Part shown: positions 8,869-17,761 of the stretch, in pieces
Layout: every line of letters begins with the position of its first letter
Position numbering within the stretch: position 1 is the first letter of the stretch
Origin: Exiguobacterium antarcticum DSM 14480
Lineage (GTDB): Bacteria > Bacillota > Bacilli > Exiguobacteriales > Exiguobacteriaceae
NCBI RefSeq assembly: GCF_000685865.1
Contig: NZ_JMKS01000006.1
Span: 180,181-244,180, forward strand
Length of the DNA: 64,000 bases
Reading direction: 5' to 3'
Program-made: the position numbers and the translations under genes
Notes under the pieces: generated by a model
Told to the model about the DNA's origin: nothing
Databases searched by the model: none
What the model saw: the letters and a program-made list of their open reading frames with translations, nothing else

Positions 8869-9912
8869 TTATCGTTCACCATCAAATAATTCAATCGCCC
8901 GTTTTTTCTCTTGATCACCGATATGGGCATAGACTTGCGTCGTCGCGACCGATTCATGCCCGAGTAATTGCTGGATCGTCAAGACATCCACACCACCTGT
9001 TGCAAGACGGGTCGCAAATGTATGCCGCAATTTATGGGGCGTAATTTGTTTCCGTTCCAAAAACGGTAAAACAGGACGCAAACGATCGACGTGCCGTTTT
9101 AAGATATGTTGGACAGTCCGCGGACTGAGCGCTTTCCCTTGCTTTTGAAAAATCGGATCTCCCCCGCGGATCGCCAAGCCGTAGTGGGCGACATATTTCC
9201 GCAAGGCGACACGGACTGGTTTCGCAAGCGGAATGACCCGTTCCTTGTTTCCTTTCCCGATGACCCGAATCGTTCCTTCGTGAAAATCAACGGCACTCCA
9301 CGTCAATTGCGTCATTTCACTGAGCCGCATCCCGCTGTAACCGAGCACCTGGAACAACGTGATATCTCGGACACGATCCCGCTCATAATGCGCGGCTTCC
9401 CGGGCATTCATTTCGACGTTCGACGGCAACAGCTGCATCAGTTCGTCCCATTCCCGTTTCGTTAAGTAGACCGGCTCCCGCTTCGCCTGTTTCGGACGAT
9501 TGATTTTCGCGACCGGATTGTCAGACAAAACACCGATGTCGATCAAATGGCGGAACAACGACTGCAAAGCTGACAGCTTCCGGTTGATGACGCTCGGAGC
9601 GTTCTGCTTCGTTAAAGCTAAGTATTCCGCATAAGCGGCAATCCCGGACCCGTCAATTTCAAGAAACGCTTCCTGCGTGATATCCCGCGCCTGAATCGCT
9701 TCTCCCGACGCTTCCGCGACGAAATGGAAAAATGAATCAAAATCGTAGACATACCGCCGCATCGTCGCCTTCGAGAAATTTTTCGACGCCAAATGGTCGA
9801 TATAGGACCGTATGAAATCCGGCATTCGGACATATCCCGGAAGATCAATCGTATGGGCGGGAAGGGGTGCCGTTTTCACGGTTTTTCCCAGGTTTTTAAA
9901 CAAACTCATCAT
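8869..9912 (-). CDS. tyrosine recombinase, XerS/XerC-like
   Basis: A 347-residue integrase-family recombinase with an N-terminal SAM-like core-binding domain (about 28-128) and a C-terminal catalytic domain. All six active-site residues are present: Arg196 (GMRLSE), Lys220 (GKGNKER), His293-x-x-Arg296 (HKLRH), His319 (LGHES) and Tyr328 (TTQVYAH). The extra N-terminal extension and length of about 350 resemble XerS, the single-recombinase dimer-resolution enzyme of streptococci, more than the roughly 300-residue XerC/XerD, though a chromosomal XerC-like role is equally possible. It starts after GAGGGG. A dif-like sequence lies 185 bp from its start codon, which supports a chromosome dimer resolution role. 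Confidence 0.82.
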   Translation of the reverse strand: MMSLFKNLGKTVKTAPLPAHTIDLPGYVRMPDFIRSYIDHLASKNFSKATMRRYVYDFDSFFHFVAEASGEAIQARDITQEAFLEIDGSGIAAYAEYLALTKQNAPSVINRKLSALQSLFRHLIDIGVLSDNPVAKINRPKQAKREPVYLTKREWDELMQLLPSNVEMNAREAAHYERDRVRDITLFQVLGYSGMRLSEMTQLTWSAVDFHEGTIRVIGKGNKERVIPLAKPVRVALRKYVAHYGLAIRGGDPIFQKQGKALSPRTVQHILKRHVDRLRPVLPFLERKQITPHKLRHTFATRLATGGVDVLTIQQLLGHESVATTQVYAHIGDQEKKRAIELFDGER

Positions 9913-9965
9913 TCTATCCCCTCTCTGTTACTACTATACCAAACGTTGGTAGACGGTACACTAGT

Positions 9966-9991
9966 TTGCGTGAAATAGTTATTTCACGCAA
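9966..9991. repeat. 26-bp palindrome upstream of the recombinase gene
   Basis: TTGCGTGAAATA and TATTTCACGCAA form a perfect 12-bp inverted repeat around a 2-bp centre. No T-run follows, so it is not a terminator. It lies 54 bp upstream of the recombinase start, a position fitting an operator or a protein-binding site. Confidence 0.75.
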
Positions 9992-10012
9992 CGTTAAATT
10001 GTCAGACAGGGA

Positions 10013-10200
10013 GCGCTCAGTTGCAACGAATTTTGTTTAGATAGGACATCGTACGTCTCGATGCAATTCAACTCGAATCAGGATTTTTAGGGTGAAAAAA
10101 CTATAATTATATTATGTTAACTTAGTCCGAAAACCAAAATCGCTCTCAGTTGCAGTGAACATTCCTTCGACAGGTAGTTGGTCGTCTCATCGACGTACAG
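10013..10200 (+). repeat. pair of imperfect direct repeats flanking the dif-like site
   Basis: CTCAGTTGCA occurs at 10016-10025 and 10145-10154, each followed by GAA, then GA(T/C)AGG, then CGTCTC at similar spacing, so about 50-60 bp of sequence is loosely repeated on both sides of 10096-10123. The gene-free stretch 9913-10319 holds these repeats, the palindrome, the dif-like site and a weak AT-rich hairpin at 10202-10225; no credible gene is seen in it. Confidence 0.5.
10096..10123 (+). other. candidate dif (chromosome dimer resolution) site
   Basis: The right half TATATTATGTTAACT is nearly identical to the right arms of bacterial dif sites (E. coli TTATGTTAAAT, Bacillus TTATGTAAACT, from memory). 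The left half GAAAAAACTATAATT resembles the left arm of streptococcal dif-SL, the XerS target. The spacing between the CTATAA and TTATGTTAACT arms is five bases, where classic dif has six. It lies beside a XerS-like recombinase and about 0.8 kb from parE; in B. subtilis dif is also close to parEC. Proposed from pattern, context and memory only. Confidence 0.55.
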
Positions 10201-10319
10201 CACGTTTTTGAAAAAAACGTTTTTTAGACCTACAAGTCGGCACTTGTTATGCTTAATCCGGTTTGAATGGGGTATATAGACTAAGAGATTCTTGTATTTA
10301 CATCTAAGGGGGATACGAT

Positions 10320-10721
10320 ATGATTTCTGATCAACAAGCTCGTCAACTATTAAAAGACGCAAAACGGATTGCTGTCGTCGGGATTTCGAGCGACTCGGGC
10401 AAAACAGCCAACTGGATCGCAGATTATTTGGTTCAGCACGGATACGAAGTCATTCCCGTTAATCCGACCTTAAACGAATGGAATGGTCAAAAGGTCTATC
10501 CAAGTGTCGCCAGCATCCCGGGGCACATCGACATCGTCGACGTCTTCCGCCGGTCGGAATTTTTAGCGGACGCCGCAAGGGACGCTGTCGCCCATGGAGA
10601 CGTCGGAATGATTTGGAACCAACTGGGTCTATCGAGTGTCGAAGCGGAAAGTTTAGCGCTTGGTGCCGGCATCCCATATATCGAAAATCGTTGCATCAAG
10701 ATCGAACATCAATACTTATAA
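10320..10721 (+). CDS. CoA-binding domain protein (YccU-like)
   Basis: A 133-residue protein made of a single CoA-binding Rossmann-like domain: IAVVGISSDSGKTANWIADYL at the N-terminus, VIPVNP in the second strand, and the family C-terminus MIWNQLGLSSVEAE...GIPYIENRCIKIE. Small stand-alone versions occur widely in bacteria; their function is unknown, and binding to CoA is inferred from the fold shared with succinyl-CoA synthetase alpha. The ATG follows AAGGGGG. Single gene ended by a terminator before the parE promoter. Confidence 0.9.
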   Translation: MISDQQARQLLKDAKRIAVVGISSDSGKTANWIADYLVQHGYEVIPVNPTLNEWNGQKVYPSVASIPGHIDIVDVFRRSEFLADAARDAVAHGDVGMIWNQLGLSSVEAESLALGAGIPYIENRCIKIEHQYL

Positions 10722-10734
10722 AGGGAAATAACGG

Positions 10735-10769
10735 GGACATCTACGCAATTGCGGCAGGTGTCTTTTTTT
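10735..10769 (+). terminator. intrinsic terminator
   Basis: GACATCT pairs with AGGTGTC (one G-U pair) and is followed by TTTTTTTC, just after the CoA-binding protein gene. Confidence 0.75.
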
Positions 10770-10788
10770 CTTGTTTGTTAGATTATCC

Positions 10789-10817
10789 TTGTCAGATAGC
10801 AAGAAGATGCCTACAAT
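10789..10817 (+). promoter_or_regulatory. sigma-A-type promoter of parE-parC
   Basis: TTGTCA at 10789-10794 and TACAAT at 10812-10817 are separated by exactly 17 bases, about 70 bp before the parE start. Confidence 0.7.
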
Positions 10818-10888
10818 TAGATACAGACTACTAGAAAAACGAACGAACGTTTGGAATAATCGGCGTTTTTCTATTTGAGGTGAAAAAC

Positions 10889-12850
10889 ATGGCGACAGAT
10901 TTAAACAATTATAATGATGATGCCATTCAGGTGTTAGAAGGACTCGAAGCAGTCCGGAAACGCCCAGGTATGTATATCGGCTCGACCGATCATCGCGGAC
11001 TCCACCATTTGGTGTATGAGATCGTCGATAATGCGATTGATGAGGCACTGGCTGGATTCGGGGAACAGATTGATGTCATCATCCATAAAGATAATGCAAT
11101 TACCGTGCGTGACCACGGACGCGGCATGCCGACCGGGATGCACGCTTCCGGGAAACCGACGGCGGAAGTCATCTTCACGGTGCTTCATGCCGGCGGGAAA
11201 TTTGGTCAAGGCGGCTACAAAACATCCGGTGGATTGCACGGTGTCGGCGCATCCGTCGTCAACGCGCTGTCGACACAGTTGAAAGTCACGATTTTCCGGG
11301 ACGGCAAACAGTTTGAGCAGACATTCGAAGACGGCGGGATTCCGAAAACGACCTTGCTCGAAACGGGGACGACCCGTCAAAAAGGAACGAGCGTCTATTT
11401 TAAGCCGGACGCCAAAATTTTCAGTACACTGACATACAATTACGATACACTAGCCGAACGCTTGCGGGAATCGGCGTTCCTTCTAAAAGGATTGAAAATC
11501 ACGCTGACCGACGAACGGTCGGAAAAAGTGGATACTTTCCAATACCAAGAAGGGGTCAGTGAGTTCGTCGGCTATTTGAATGACGACAAAGACACATTAC
11601 ATCCGACGGTTGCGTTCGAAGGGACAGAAAACGAAATCGAAGTCGATATCGCCTTCCAGTTCACGGATGCCTATTCGGAAAACGTCTTGTCGTTCGTCAA
11701 CAACGTCCGGACACGGGACGGCGGAACACACGAAGTCGGCGCTAAAACGGCGATGACCCGGGTGATGAACGAGTACGCTCGGAAAAACACGCTCCTGAAA
11801 GAAAAAGATAAAAACCTCGACGGGAACGATATCCGCGAAGGGCTGACGATGATCGTCTCGATCCGGATCCCGGAAGAATTCCTGCAATTCGAAGGGCAAA
11901 CGAAATCCAAACTCGGTTCGCCGGAAGCGCGGACGAGTTGTGACGCCGTCATCACACGTCGCCTGTCGACCTACCTCGAGGAGAATCCGCAGACAGCGAC
12001 GCTCTTGATCAAGAAGGCGATCCGCGCCGCACAGGCCCGGGAAGCGGCACGTAAAGCACGTGAAGAGGCCCGGAACGGCAAGAAAAAGAAACGTTCGAGT
12101 ATCTTGAACGGAAAATTGACGCCAGCCGCGTCAAAAAATGCCGAGAAAAATGAATTGTTCCTCGTCGAGGGAGATTCGGCCGGCGGTTCAGCAAAACAAG
12201 GCCGCAACCGGACGTTCCAGGCGATTTTACCGTTACGCGGAAAAGTCTTGAACACGGAAAAAGCGAAGCTTGCCGACATCATGAAAAACGAAGAAATCAA
12301 TATGATCATCCACGCAATCGGAAGTGGCGTCGGAGCCGACTTCGATTTGTCGGACTGCAATTTCGATAAAGTCATTATCATGACCGATGCCGATACCGAC
12401 GGCGCGCATATTCAAGTTTTATTACTGACGTTTTTCTTCCGCTACATGCGCCCGTTGATTGATGCTGGGAAAGTCTTCGTCGCCTTGCCGCCGCTCTACC
12501 GCGTCTCAAAAGGGAAGGGCAAGTCAGAGAAGTTTGAATACGTCTGGGATGAAGAAACCCTTGCCAAAACAACGAAAAAGTTCGGTAAAGGCTATATGAT
12601 CCAGCGGTATAAAGGACTTGGGGAGATGAACGCTCCGCAATTATGGGAAACGACGATGGATCCCGATACACGGACGTTGATTCGTGTCACGATCGATGAT
12701 GCAGCTGTCGCTGAAAAACGTGTATCTGTCCTGATGGGCGATAACGTCGGACACCGCCGAAGCTGGATTGAAGACAATGTAGCGTTTGGGCTGACGGAAG
12801 ACCTCTCGATCATTGAAAATGAACATGTGACGAAAGAGAGTGTGAACTGA
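10889..12850 (+). CDS. parE: DNA topoisomerase IV subunit B (ParE)
   Basis: A protein of about 653 residues with the GHKL ATPase domain ([11 protein letters not shown]g-ATP motif, [20 protein letters not shown]), a transducer domain, the TOPRIM domain (EGDSAGG and DADTDG metal-binding motifs) and the C-terminal tail ending in [19 protein letters not shown]. It decatenates daughter chromosomes with ParC. I prefer the ATG at 10889, six bases after GAGGTG, over a GTG three codons upstream. The ParE assignment, not GyrB, rests on the immediate parC neighbour and the insert of basic KKKKRSS residues before the TOPRIM domain, which is lineage-typical. Confidence 0.95.
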   Translation: MATDLNNYNDDAIQVLEGLEAVRKRPGMYIGSTDHRGLHHLVYEIVDNAIDEALAGFGEQIDVIIHKDNAITVRDHGRGMPTGMHASGKPTAEVIFTVLHAGGKFGQGGYKTSGGLHGVGASVVNALSTQLKVTIFRDGKQFEQTFEDGGIPKTTLLETGTTRQKGTSVYFKPDAKIFSTLTYNYDTLAERLRESAFLLKGLKITLTDERSEKVDTFQYQEGVSEFVGYLNDDKDTLHPTVAFEGTENEIEVDIAFQFTDAYSENVLSFVNNVRTRDGGTHEVGAKTAMTRVMNEYARKNTLLKEKDKNLDGNDIREGLTMIVSIRIPEEFLQFEGQTKSKLGSPEARTSCDAVITRRLSTYLEENPQTATLLIKKAIRAAQAREAARKAREEARNGKKKKRSSILNGKLTPAASKNAEKNELFLVEGDSAGGSAKQGRNRTFQAILPLRGKVLNTEKAKLADIMKNEEINMIIHAIGSGVGADFDLSDCNFDKVIIMTDADTDGAHIQVLLLTFFFRYMRPLIDAGKVFVALPPLYRVSKGKGKSEKFEYVWDEETLAKTTKKFGKGYMIQRYKGLGEMNAPQLWETTMDPDTRTLIRVTIDDAAVAEKRVSVLMGDNVGHRRSWIEDNVAFGLTEDLSIIENEHVTKESVN

Positions 12851-12851
12851 T

Positions 12852-15257
12852 ATGTCTAACCTGCAAAACATCCTCAACCTGTCCCTCGAGCAAGTCGTCG
12901 GGGACCGGTTTGGACGTTATTCGAAATATATCATCCAAGACCGGGCCTTACCGGACGCACGTGACGGCTTAAAGCCAGTCCAACGCCGGATTCTGTATGC
13001 AATGCATACGGAAGGTAACCTGTTTGACCGTGCTTACCGGAAATCGGCCAAAACGGTCGGCGTCGTCATCGGTAACTATCACCCCCACGGTGACTCATCG
13101 GTGTACGAAGCGATGGTCCGGTTGAGCCAGGAGTGGAAATTGCGTTATCCGTTAGTCGATATGCAAGGAAACAACGGATCAATCGACGGCGACAGCGCGG
13201 CTGCCATGCGGTACACGGAAGCACGCCTGTCAAAAGTCTCGAGCCTGATTTTAGAAGGCATCAACAAACAAACCGTTGATTATACGCTCAACTTTGATGA
13301 CACGACGGAAGAACCACTTGTTTTGCCATCGTTGTTACCCAACCTGCTGATGAACGGGTCGACCGGCATCTCAGCCGGATATGCGACGGAAATCCCGCCG
13401 CACCATGCAGGAGAGGTACTTGACGCGGCAATCGGCCGGATCGAAGGACGGGTCCATACGGTCGATGACTTGTTGACCCATATGCAAGGACCGGATTTCC
13501 CGACAGGTGGTGTCGTCCAAGGACTGGACGGCATCAAAAAAGCATTTGAAACCGGGCGCGGGAAGGTCATCATCCGCTCACGGGCAACGATCGAGACGTT
13601 ACGTGGCGGTCGCCAACAGATCCTGATTACCGAGTTGCCATTTGAAGTCAACAAAGCCAATCTCGTCAAACGGATGGAAGAACTCCGACTCGATCGAAAA
13701 GTCGAAGGGGTCGCTGAAGTCCGCGATGAGACGGACCGCGATGGGCTTCGTGTCGTCATCGAACTGAAAAAAGAGGCGGATGCGGAAGGGGTGCTTCACT
13801 TTTATTTGAAGCAAACCGATCTGCAAGTCGCGTATAACTACAATATGGTGGCGATTCACGAGCGGACACCCCGTCAGATGGGCGTGTTAGCACTTCTCGA
13901 TGCCTATCTCAGTCACGTCAAGGATGTCGTCATCCGCCGGACATCGTTTGACCTCGAACAGGCGAAACGCCGCCAAGAAGTCGTTTCCGCCTTGATGACA
14001 GCGATTTCCGTCCTCGACGAGACCCTTTCTTTGATTCGATCGGCATCGAATAAATCCGAAGCCAAAGACAATCTGATTGCCCGGTTTAACTTTACGGATC
14101 GGCAGGCAGAAGCGGTCGTCATGTTGCAGCTGTACCGGTTGACGAACACCGACATCGTCGAATTACAGGAAGAAGCGGCAAAACTTGAAAAAGAAATCGC
14201 TCGTCTCGAGAAAATCCTCAATGACGAAAAAACACGGAACCGCCTCATCATCAAGGAACTGACGGTCTTAAAGGAACAAGTGTCCGACGCCCGACGTTCG
14301 ACGGTCGAAGCGGAAGTCGAAGAACTGAAACTGAAGACGGAAGTCATGATCGCCGTCGAAGAAACGATGGTCTTCGTTTCGAAAAACGGTTATATCAAGC
14401 GGTCTTCCATGCGGTCATTCGGCGCGACCAATGATTTACCGGAGATGAAGGAACAGGATCGCCTGTTGTATCAAGGGCAAGCGATGACGACGGATCATGT
14501 CATCGTCTGGACGATTCAAGGGAACTATCTCTTGCTGCCTGTTCACCAGTTACCGGATACGAAGTGGAAAGACGGCGGGCAACATGTCGCAAACCTCGTC
14601 CCGCTTGATCCCGGCGATCGGATCTTATCGGTCGATCTCGTCCGGACGTTTGACGAGACGTCGCATTGTCTGTTCGTCACCCGTCAAGGAATGGTCAAAC
14701 GCTCCAAGCTGAGTGATTACAATGCCCAACGGAAGTCTAAACCGCTCCAAGGAGTCCGTTTGCGCGCAGATGATGAAGTCTTGTATGCCAAAGTCTCGAC
14801 CGGGCAGGAACAGCTTTTCCTGACGACACAACATGGTTTCGGGCTTTGGTTCACAGAAGACGATGTCCCCGTCGTCGGCGTCCGGGCAGCGGGTGTCAAA
14901 GCAATCAATTTACGGGATCAAGATGTCGTTGCGGGTGCGATCGGCTTCAAACAAGCACCAAACATCGTCTTGTTGACACAACGCGGGGCGTTGAAGAAGA
15001 TGCGTCTCGCCGATCAGTTCCAAGTCTCGAATCGTGCATTACGCGGCGCTCAATTATTACGTGACTTAAAATCAAAACCGCACCAGGTCACGGCTCTGAT
15101 TGATGTCACCCAAGCAAAAGAGTTGGTCTTAATCGGAAAAGATCAGGAAAAGACGATTCAAGTCCAATCCTTATCTTATCTGGACCGCTTGTCGAACGGA
15201 TCGTTTGCGTATGACGAAGAGAAATTTGGTTCACTTACCGATTGGTATACGATTTGA
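12852..15257 (+). CDS. parC: DNA topoisomerase IV subunit A (ParC)
   Basis: An 801-residue protein with the breakage-reunion domain, catalytic Tyr121 in [12 protein letters not shown], a coiled-coil around residues 430-485 and a C-terminal beta-pinwheel DNA-wrapping domain. The quinolone-resistance region reads [11 protein letters not shown]; the residues matching E. coli Ser80 and Glu84 are Ser82 and Glu86, both wild-type. The ATG is one base after the parE stop, so the two subunits are translated from one message. A strong terminator follows. Confidence 0.95.
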   Translation: MSNLQNILNLSLEQVVGDRFGRYSKYIIQDRALPDARDGLKPVQRRILYAMHTEGNLFDRAYRKSAKTVGVVIGNYHPHGDSSVYEAMVRLSQEWKLRYPLVDMQGNNGSIDGDSAAAMRYTEARLSKVSSLILEGINKQTVDYTLNFDDTTEEPLVLPSLLPNLLMNGSTGISAGYATEIPPHHAGEVLDAAIGRIEGRVHTVDDLLTHMQGPDFPTGGVVQGLDGIKKAFETGRGKVIIRSRATIETLRGGRQQILITELPFEVNKANLVKRMEELRLDRKVEGVAEVRDETDRDGLRVVIELKKEADAEGVLHFYLKQTDLQVAYNYNMVAIHERTPRQMGVLALLDAYLSHVKDVVIRRTSFDLEQAKRRQEVVSALMTAISVLDETLSLIRSASNKSEAKDNLIARFNFTDRQAEAVVMLQLYRLTNTDIVELQEEAAKLEKEIARLEKILNDEKTRNRLIIKELTVLKEQVSDARRSTVEAEVEELKLKTEVMIAVEETMVFVSKNGYIKRSSMRSFGATNDLPEMKEQDRLLYQGQAMTTDHVIVWTIQGNYLLLPVHQLPDTKWKDGGQHVANLVPLDPGDRILSVDLVRTFDETSHCLFVTRQGMVKRSKLSDYNAQRKSKPLQGVRLRADDEVLYAKVSTGQEQLFLTTQHGFGLWFTEDDVPVVGVRAAGVKAINLRDQDVVAGAIGFKQAPNIVLLTQRGALKKMRLADQFQVSNRALRGAQLLRDLKSKPHQVTALIDVTQAKELVLIGKDQEKTIQVQSLSYLDRLSNGSFAYDEEKFGSLTDWYTI

Positions 15258-15263
15258 TGGTCA

Positions 15264-15299
15264 GATGCCCCTCATTTTAAAAGAGGGGTGTCTTTTTTT
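15264..15299 (+). terminator. intrinsic terminator of parEC
   Basis: ATGCCCCTC/GAGGGGTGT hairpin followed by CTTTTTTT right after the parC stop. Confidence 0.9.
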
Positions 15300-15414
15300 A
15301 TCATACGGTGTCAAAAGTCGTTGATTCCTACAAGTTTGTAGCTTTCTCCATACTCTGTTCGGGTCTCTTTTTCAGACTTTTCTTCGAATTATCGAGAAAA
15401 CAGTCGTTTACAAA

Positions 15415-15443
15415 TTGAAACAACCGCCAAGAACCGCTACAAT
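15415..15443 (+). promoter_or_regulatory. sigma-A-type promoter of the Nudix gene
   Basis: TTGAAA at 15415-15420 and TACAAT at 15438-15443 with a 17-base spacer. The expected start point near 15450 gives a leader of about 140 nt. Otherwise the gene-free stretch 15300-15590 holds only this promoter and the leader structure. Confidence 0.75.
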
Positions 15444-15489
15444 AAAAGAAAATGGTCAAGGCAAGATCACCACAAAAGACGTGGAGCGG

Positions 15490-15576
15490 GCAGTTCGGAG
15501 CTTTAGCTTATATTTTAAGATTCATCAAGCAGCTACGGACATGTCCTCGGCTGCTTTTGTGCAATCTGCCGAACTG
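15490..15576 (+). promoter_or_regulatory. structured 5' leader of the Nudix gene
   Basis: Nested inverted repeats: outer CAGTTCGG (15491-15498) with CCGAACTG (15569-15576), whose 3' arm abuts the GGAGAGG ribosome binding site; inner AAGCAGC (15527-15533) with GCTGCTT (15550-15556) around GGACATGTCC, followed by TTTTG. This could be an RNA switch or a binding site for a regulatory protein. It matches no riboswitch class I know. Confidence 0.45.
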
Positions 15577-15590
15577 GAGAGGTGATGACG

Positions 15591-16061
15591 ATGAAATTCA
15601 GAAGACGCGAAAAAGTAGCAATCTATATCACACGGGAACAACCAGAGGGATGGGAACTCCTTGTTTTTCATCCGCAATCAGCTCCAGAAAGTGATTGGCA
15701 AATTCCTGCTGGGACGATCGAAGATGCTGAAATCGCGAAAGAAGCGGCTGTTCGGGAGACACTCGAGGAAAGCGGCTTGTCACTGGCGACCGTTCAATAC
15801 GTCGGTGAAGAAGAAATGCGGTATCCTGAACGGATGCGGGTACATTACACGTATTTCTACCATGCCCATATCGAATGTCAGGAAAACAGATGGACGCATT
15901 GTGTTGCGGGCGACGGTCAGGATTGCGGTGATTTTTTCCATTTCGCGTGGTTGCCGCTTGAACGAATCACGCAACTCGAACGCCGGCATCATATTTTCTT
16001 AGATCGATTGATTCATCGCTTAGAGCGGACACATCATTATGATTGTCGAAAACACGGATAA
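15591..16061 (+). CDS. Nudix hydrolase
   Basis: About 156 residues with a Nudix box at roughly residues 41-63 (AGTIEDAE...RETLEESGL), the metal-binding site for hydrolysing nucleoside diphosphate-linked substrates. The hydrophobic position in REUxEExGU is Thr here, mildly unusual. The C-terminal region is rich in His and Cys (HCVAGDGQDCGDFFHF, RTHHYDCRKHG), which is not typical of the family and has no known meaning. I chose the ATG at 15591, with GGAGAGG eight bases upstream, over upstream ATG and GTG codons inside the ribosome binding site. Single gene with its own promoter and terminator; substrate unknown. Confidence 0.85.
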   Translation: MKFRRREKVAIYITREQPEGWELLVFHPQSAPESDWQIPAGTIEDAEIAKEAAVRETLEESGLSLATVQYVGEEEMRYPERMRVHYTYFYHAHIECQENRWTHCVAGDGQDCGDFFHFAWLPLERITQLERRHHIFLDRLIHRLERTHHYDCRKHG

Positions 16062-16076
16062 TCCCCGTGTTTTTTT
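16049..16076 (+). terminator. intrinsic terminator overlapping the Nudix stop codon
   Basis: AAACACGG/CCGTGTTT with TTTTTTT following; the stop codon TAA sits in the loop. Confidence 0.85.
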
Positions 16077-16209
16077 GTTTTGTCTCACTATCTTAAGTTT
16101 ACCTTGATTATGAGACAGGAATTAATAACTATTGATAATATATGTTATGTCAACTTAAAGAAAAAAATAAAATTTTTTGGATTGTTCTTGGTTTTTGGTT
16201 TGCTCCCCT

Positions 16210-16287
16210 GTTACTCTATATACAGTAACAATTGATTTGTTACCTTTAAATCAGTAACATCGAATAAGTAACCGTATTAACGGTAAC
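16210..16287 (+). promoter_or_regulatory. three 20-bp operator-like sites at 29-bp spacing with the satD promoter
   Basis: GTTACTCTATATACAGTAAC (16210-16229), GTTACCTTTAAATCAGTAAC (16239-16258) and GTAACCGTATTAACGGTAAC (16268-16287) share GTTAC-N10-GTAAC, the third with one changed base. They start exactly 29 bp apart. A promoter TTGATT (16232-16237) with TAACAT (16255-16260), spacer 17, is overlapped by the second site, while the third covers the expected start point. This is the layout expected of a repressor-controlled, possibly autoregulated, operon. Confidence 0.75.
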
Positions 16288-16301
16288 AAAGGAGGATGTT
16301 T

Positions 16302-16949
16302 ATGCAAGCGGTCGCCGTCTCATTCGATATTCAAAATTCACGGGCCTATCCGAGTAAAGAGCAATTATTAACGGATTTGCGCATGCTGGCAGATCAATTG
16401 AATCAAGCATTTCCTGAAGCGCTTGTCCCATTTCAGGTCAAGTCCGGTGACAGTTTGCTTGGTGTCTTCAACGAATACCAGGTCAGTTATCCGCTTGCGC
16501 TGATGCTTTTGCATCAACCGCTTACAGGTTACATCGGAATTGGTTTTGGTCAATACGAGACATTATCGACGACGCAAGCCGATGAAGCCAACGGGAGTGC
16601 CGTTATTTTTGCTTTCGAAGCCCAGGAAGCCGCCAAACAGACCCCCAATCAGATTGCGTTCAGCGGCCCCCCGTATTTGCCGACCGCCCTGCTGAACGGT
16701 TATATCGAGATGTTGTATCCCGCGTACTTCGGAAAAACGGACCGGCAAATCGAGCTCCATCGGCTGATGGATCAATATCCGGACGCAACTTATGAGGAAA
16801 TTGGCTTGAAGATGGGCTTTCAGGAAAAAGATGCCCGGATGAATGTCGCGAAACTTGTTGCCCGTTCGCAACGTAAACAGCGTAAACGTTTAGAAAAGGC
16901 ACTGGTCGATGCCCTGAAACAACTGCAAGTCTGGGAGGCCATCGGATGA
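16302..16949 (+). CDS. SatD family protein
   Basis: About 215 residues resembling the SatD family, first named in the streptococcal acid-tolerance sat locus. The N-terminal 150 residues carry FDIQNSRAYPSKEQL and SGDSLLGVF, vaguely nucleotidyl-cyclase-like in layout, and the C-terminal 60 residues look like a helix-turn-helix (YEEIGLKMGFQEKDARMNVAKLV) followed by a basic tail. This suggests a DNA-binding regulator, and the operator array at its own promoter is a natural target. The ATG at 16302 lies six bases after GGAGG; an ATG at 16296 is too close. First gene of an operon with DUF3307. Confidence 0.75.
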   Translation: MQAVAVSFDIQNSRAYPSKEQLLTDLRMLADQLNQAFPEALVPFQVKSGDSLLGVFNEYQVSYPLALMLLHQPLTGYIGIGFGQYETLSTTQADEANGSAVIFAFEAQEAAKQTPNQIAFSGPPYLPTALLNGYIEMLYPAYFGKTDRQIELHRLMDQYPDATYEEIGLKMGFQEKDARMNVAKLVARSQRKQRKRLEKALVDALKQLQVWEAIG

Positions 16950-17740
16950 CCTTATTATTAAGTTTACTGCTCGTTCATCTGTTAGCCGATTTTCCCCTTC
17001 AAAGCAAACGAATGGCCAAGTCGAAACAGCGCCAATTCCGCGTATTACTGGCACACATCAGCATACATAGCATCGGTAACAGTATCGTTCTTGGTCTGTT
17101 GTATGCGCTCGGGCACCTCACTGGAACGGATGCCGCACTGATCGGCGGTGGAATCGTTTTGACACATCTGTTCCTCGACGGCTCGCCACTGAAGCGAATC
17201 CTGCATCCGGCACTTGCGTTCTGGATCGATCAATTGCTCCATATCGGTATCGTGACCGGACTCGTACTCTATGTGACAGGTATCGACTGGCCCACATCAT
17301 TTACGTTACTGGATCAAATATTATGGATCGTGGTCTGGGGACTGGTCGCGACGGAACTGATTGGACGAGGAATCGCCCCACTCCTTGCGCCGTTTGCCCC
17401 CCGCTTGATCGAATCACATTTTGAACGGAAAGTCACCCGGAAGGAACAATTGGATGGTCTGAAGCGTTCCGTCACCCATGAGGTCGAAGACTCCGCCCGC
17501 AGTTACACGACGGAAATCAATGGGGTCGGACGGTACATCGGACTGGTCGAACGAGCCATCATCGTCTGTCTCGTCGCCGTCAATGCGACGGGAGCAATCG
17601 GCTTCATCATCGCCTTGAAGGCACTCGCCCGCTTCAAACAGTTTGACGACCGCCGATTTGCGGAATATTATATCATCGGCAGTTTACTTAGTATTCTTGG
17701 CGCCTTGCTATGTGGCATGGCGATCCGCATCGCTTTATGA
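16946..17740 (+). CDS. DUF3307 membrane protein
   Basis: A 264-residue protein with several transmembrane segments. The N-terminus LLLVHLLADFPLQ is the DUF3307 hallmark, followed by HISIHSIGNSIVLGLL and a second membrane-rich half after about residue 180. It overlaps satD by four bases, and the two families are often adjacent in Firmicutes, so they probably act together: a membrane component with a cytoplasmic DNA-binding partner. The function is unknown. Confidence 0.8.
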   Translation: MTLLLSLLLVHLLADFPLQSKRMAKSKQRQFRVLLAHISIHSIGNSIVLGLLYALGHLTGTDAALIGGGIVLTHLFLDGSPLKRILHPALAFWIDQLLHIGIVTGLVLYVTGIDWPTSFTLLDQILWIVVWGLVATELIGRGIAPLLAPFAPRLIESHFERKVTRKEQLDGLKRSVTHEVEDSARSYTTEINGVGRYIGLVERAIIVCLVAVNATGAIGFIIALKALARFKQFDDRRFAEYYIIGSLLSILGALLCGMAIRIAL

Positions 17741-17761
17741 TGACGAGAGATAGAAAGAGAG

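Noticed and set aside
10202..10225. ACGTTTTT/AAAAACGT hairpin with a T-run as a terminator
   Set aside because: The stem is almost only A-T pairs and no plus-strand gene precedes it; kept only as a remark.
10117..10362. 81-residue minus-strand ORF across the dif-like region
   Set aside because: It has no ribosome binding site, its composition is odd, and its 5' end overlaps the start of the CoA-binding protein gene on the other strand.
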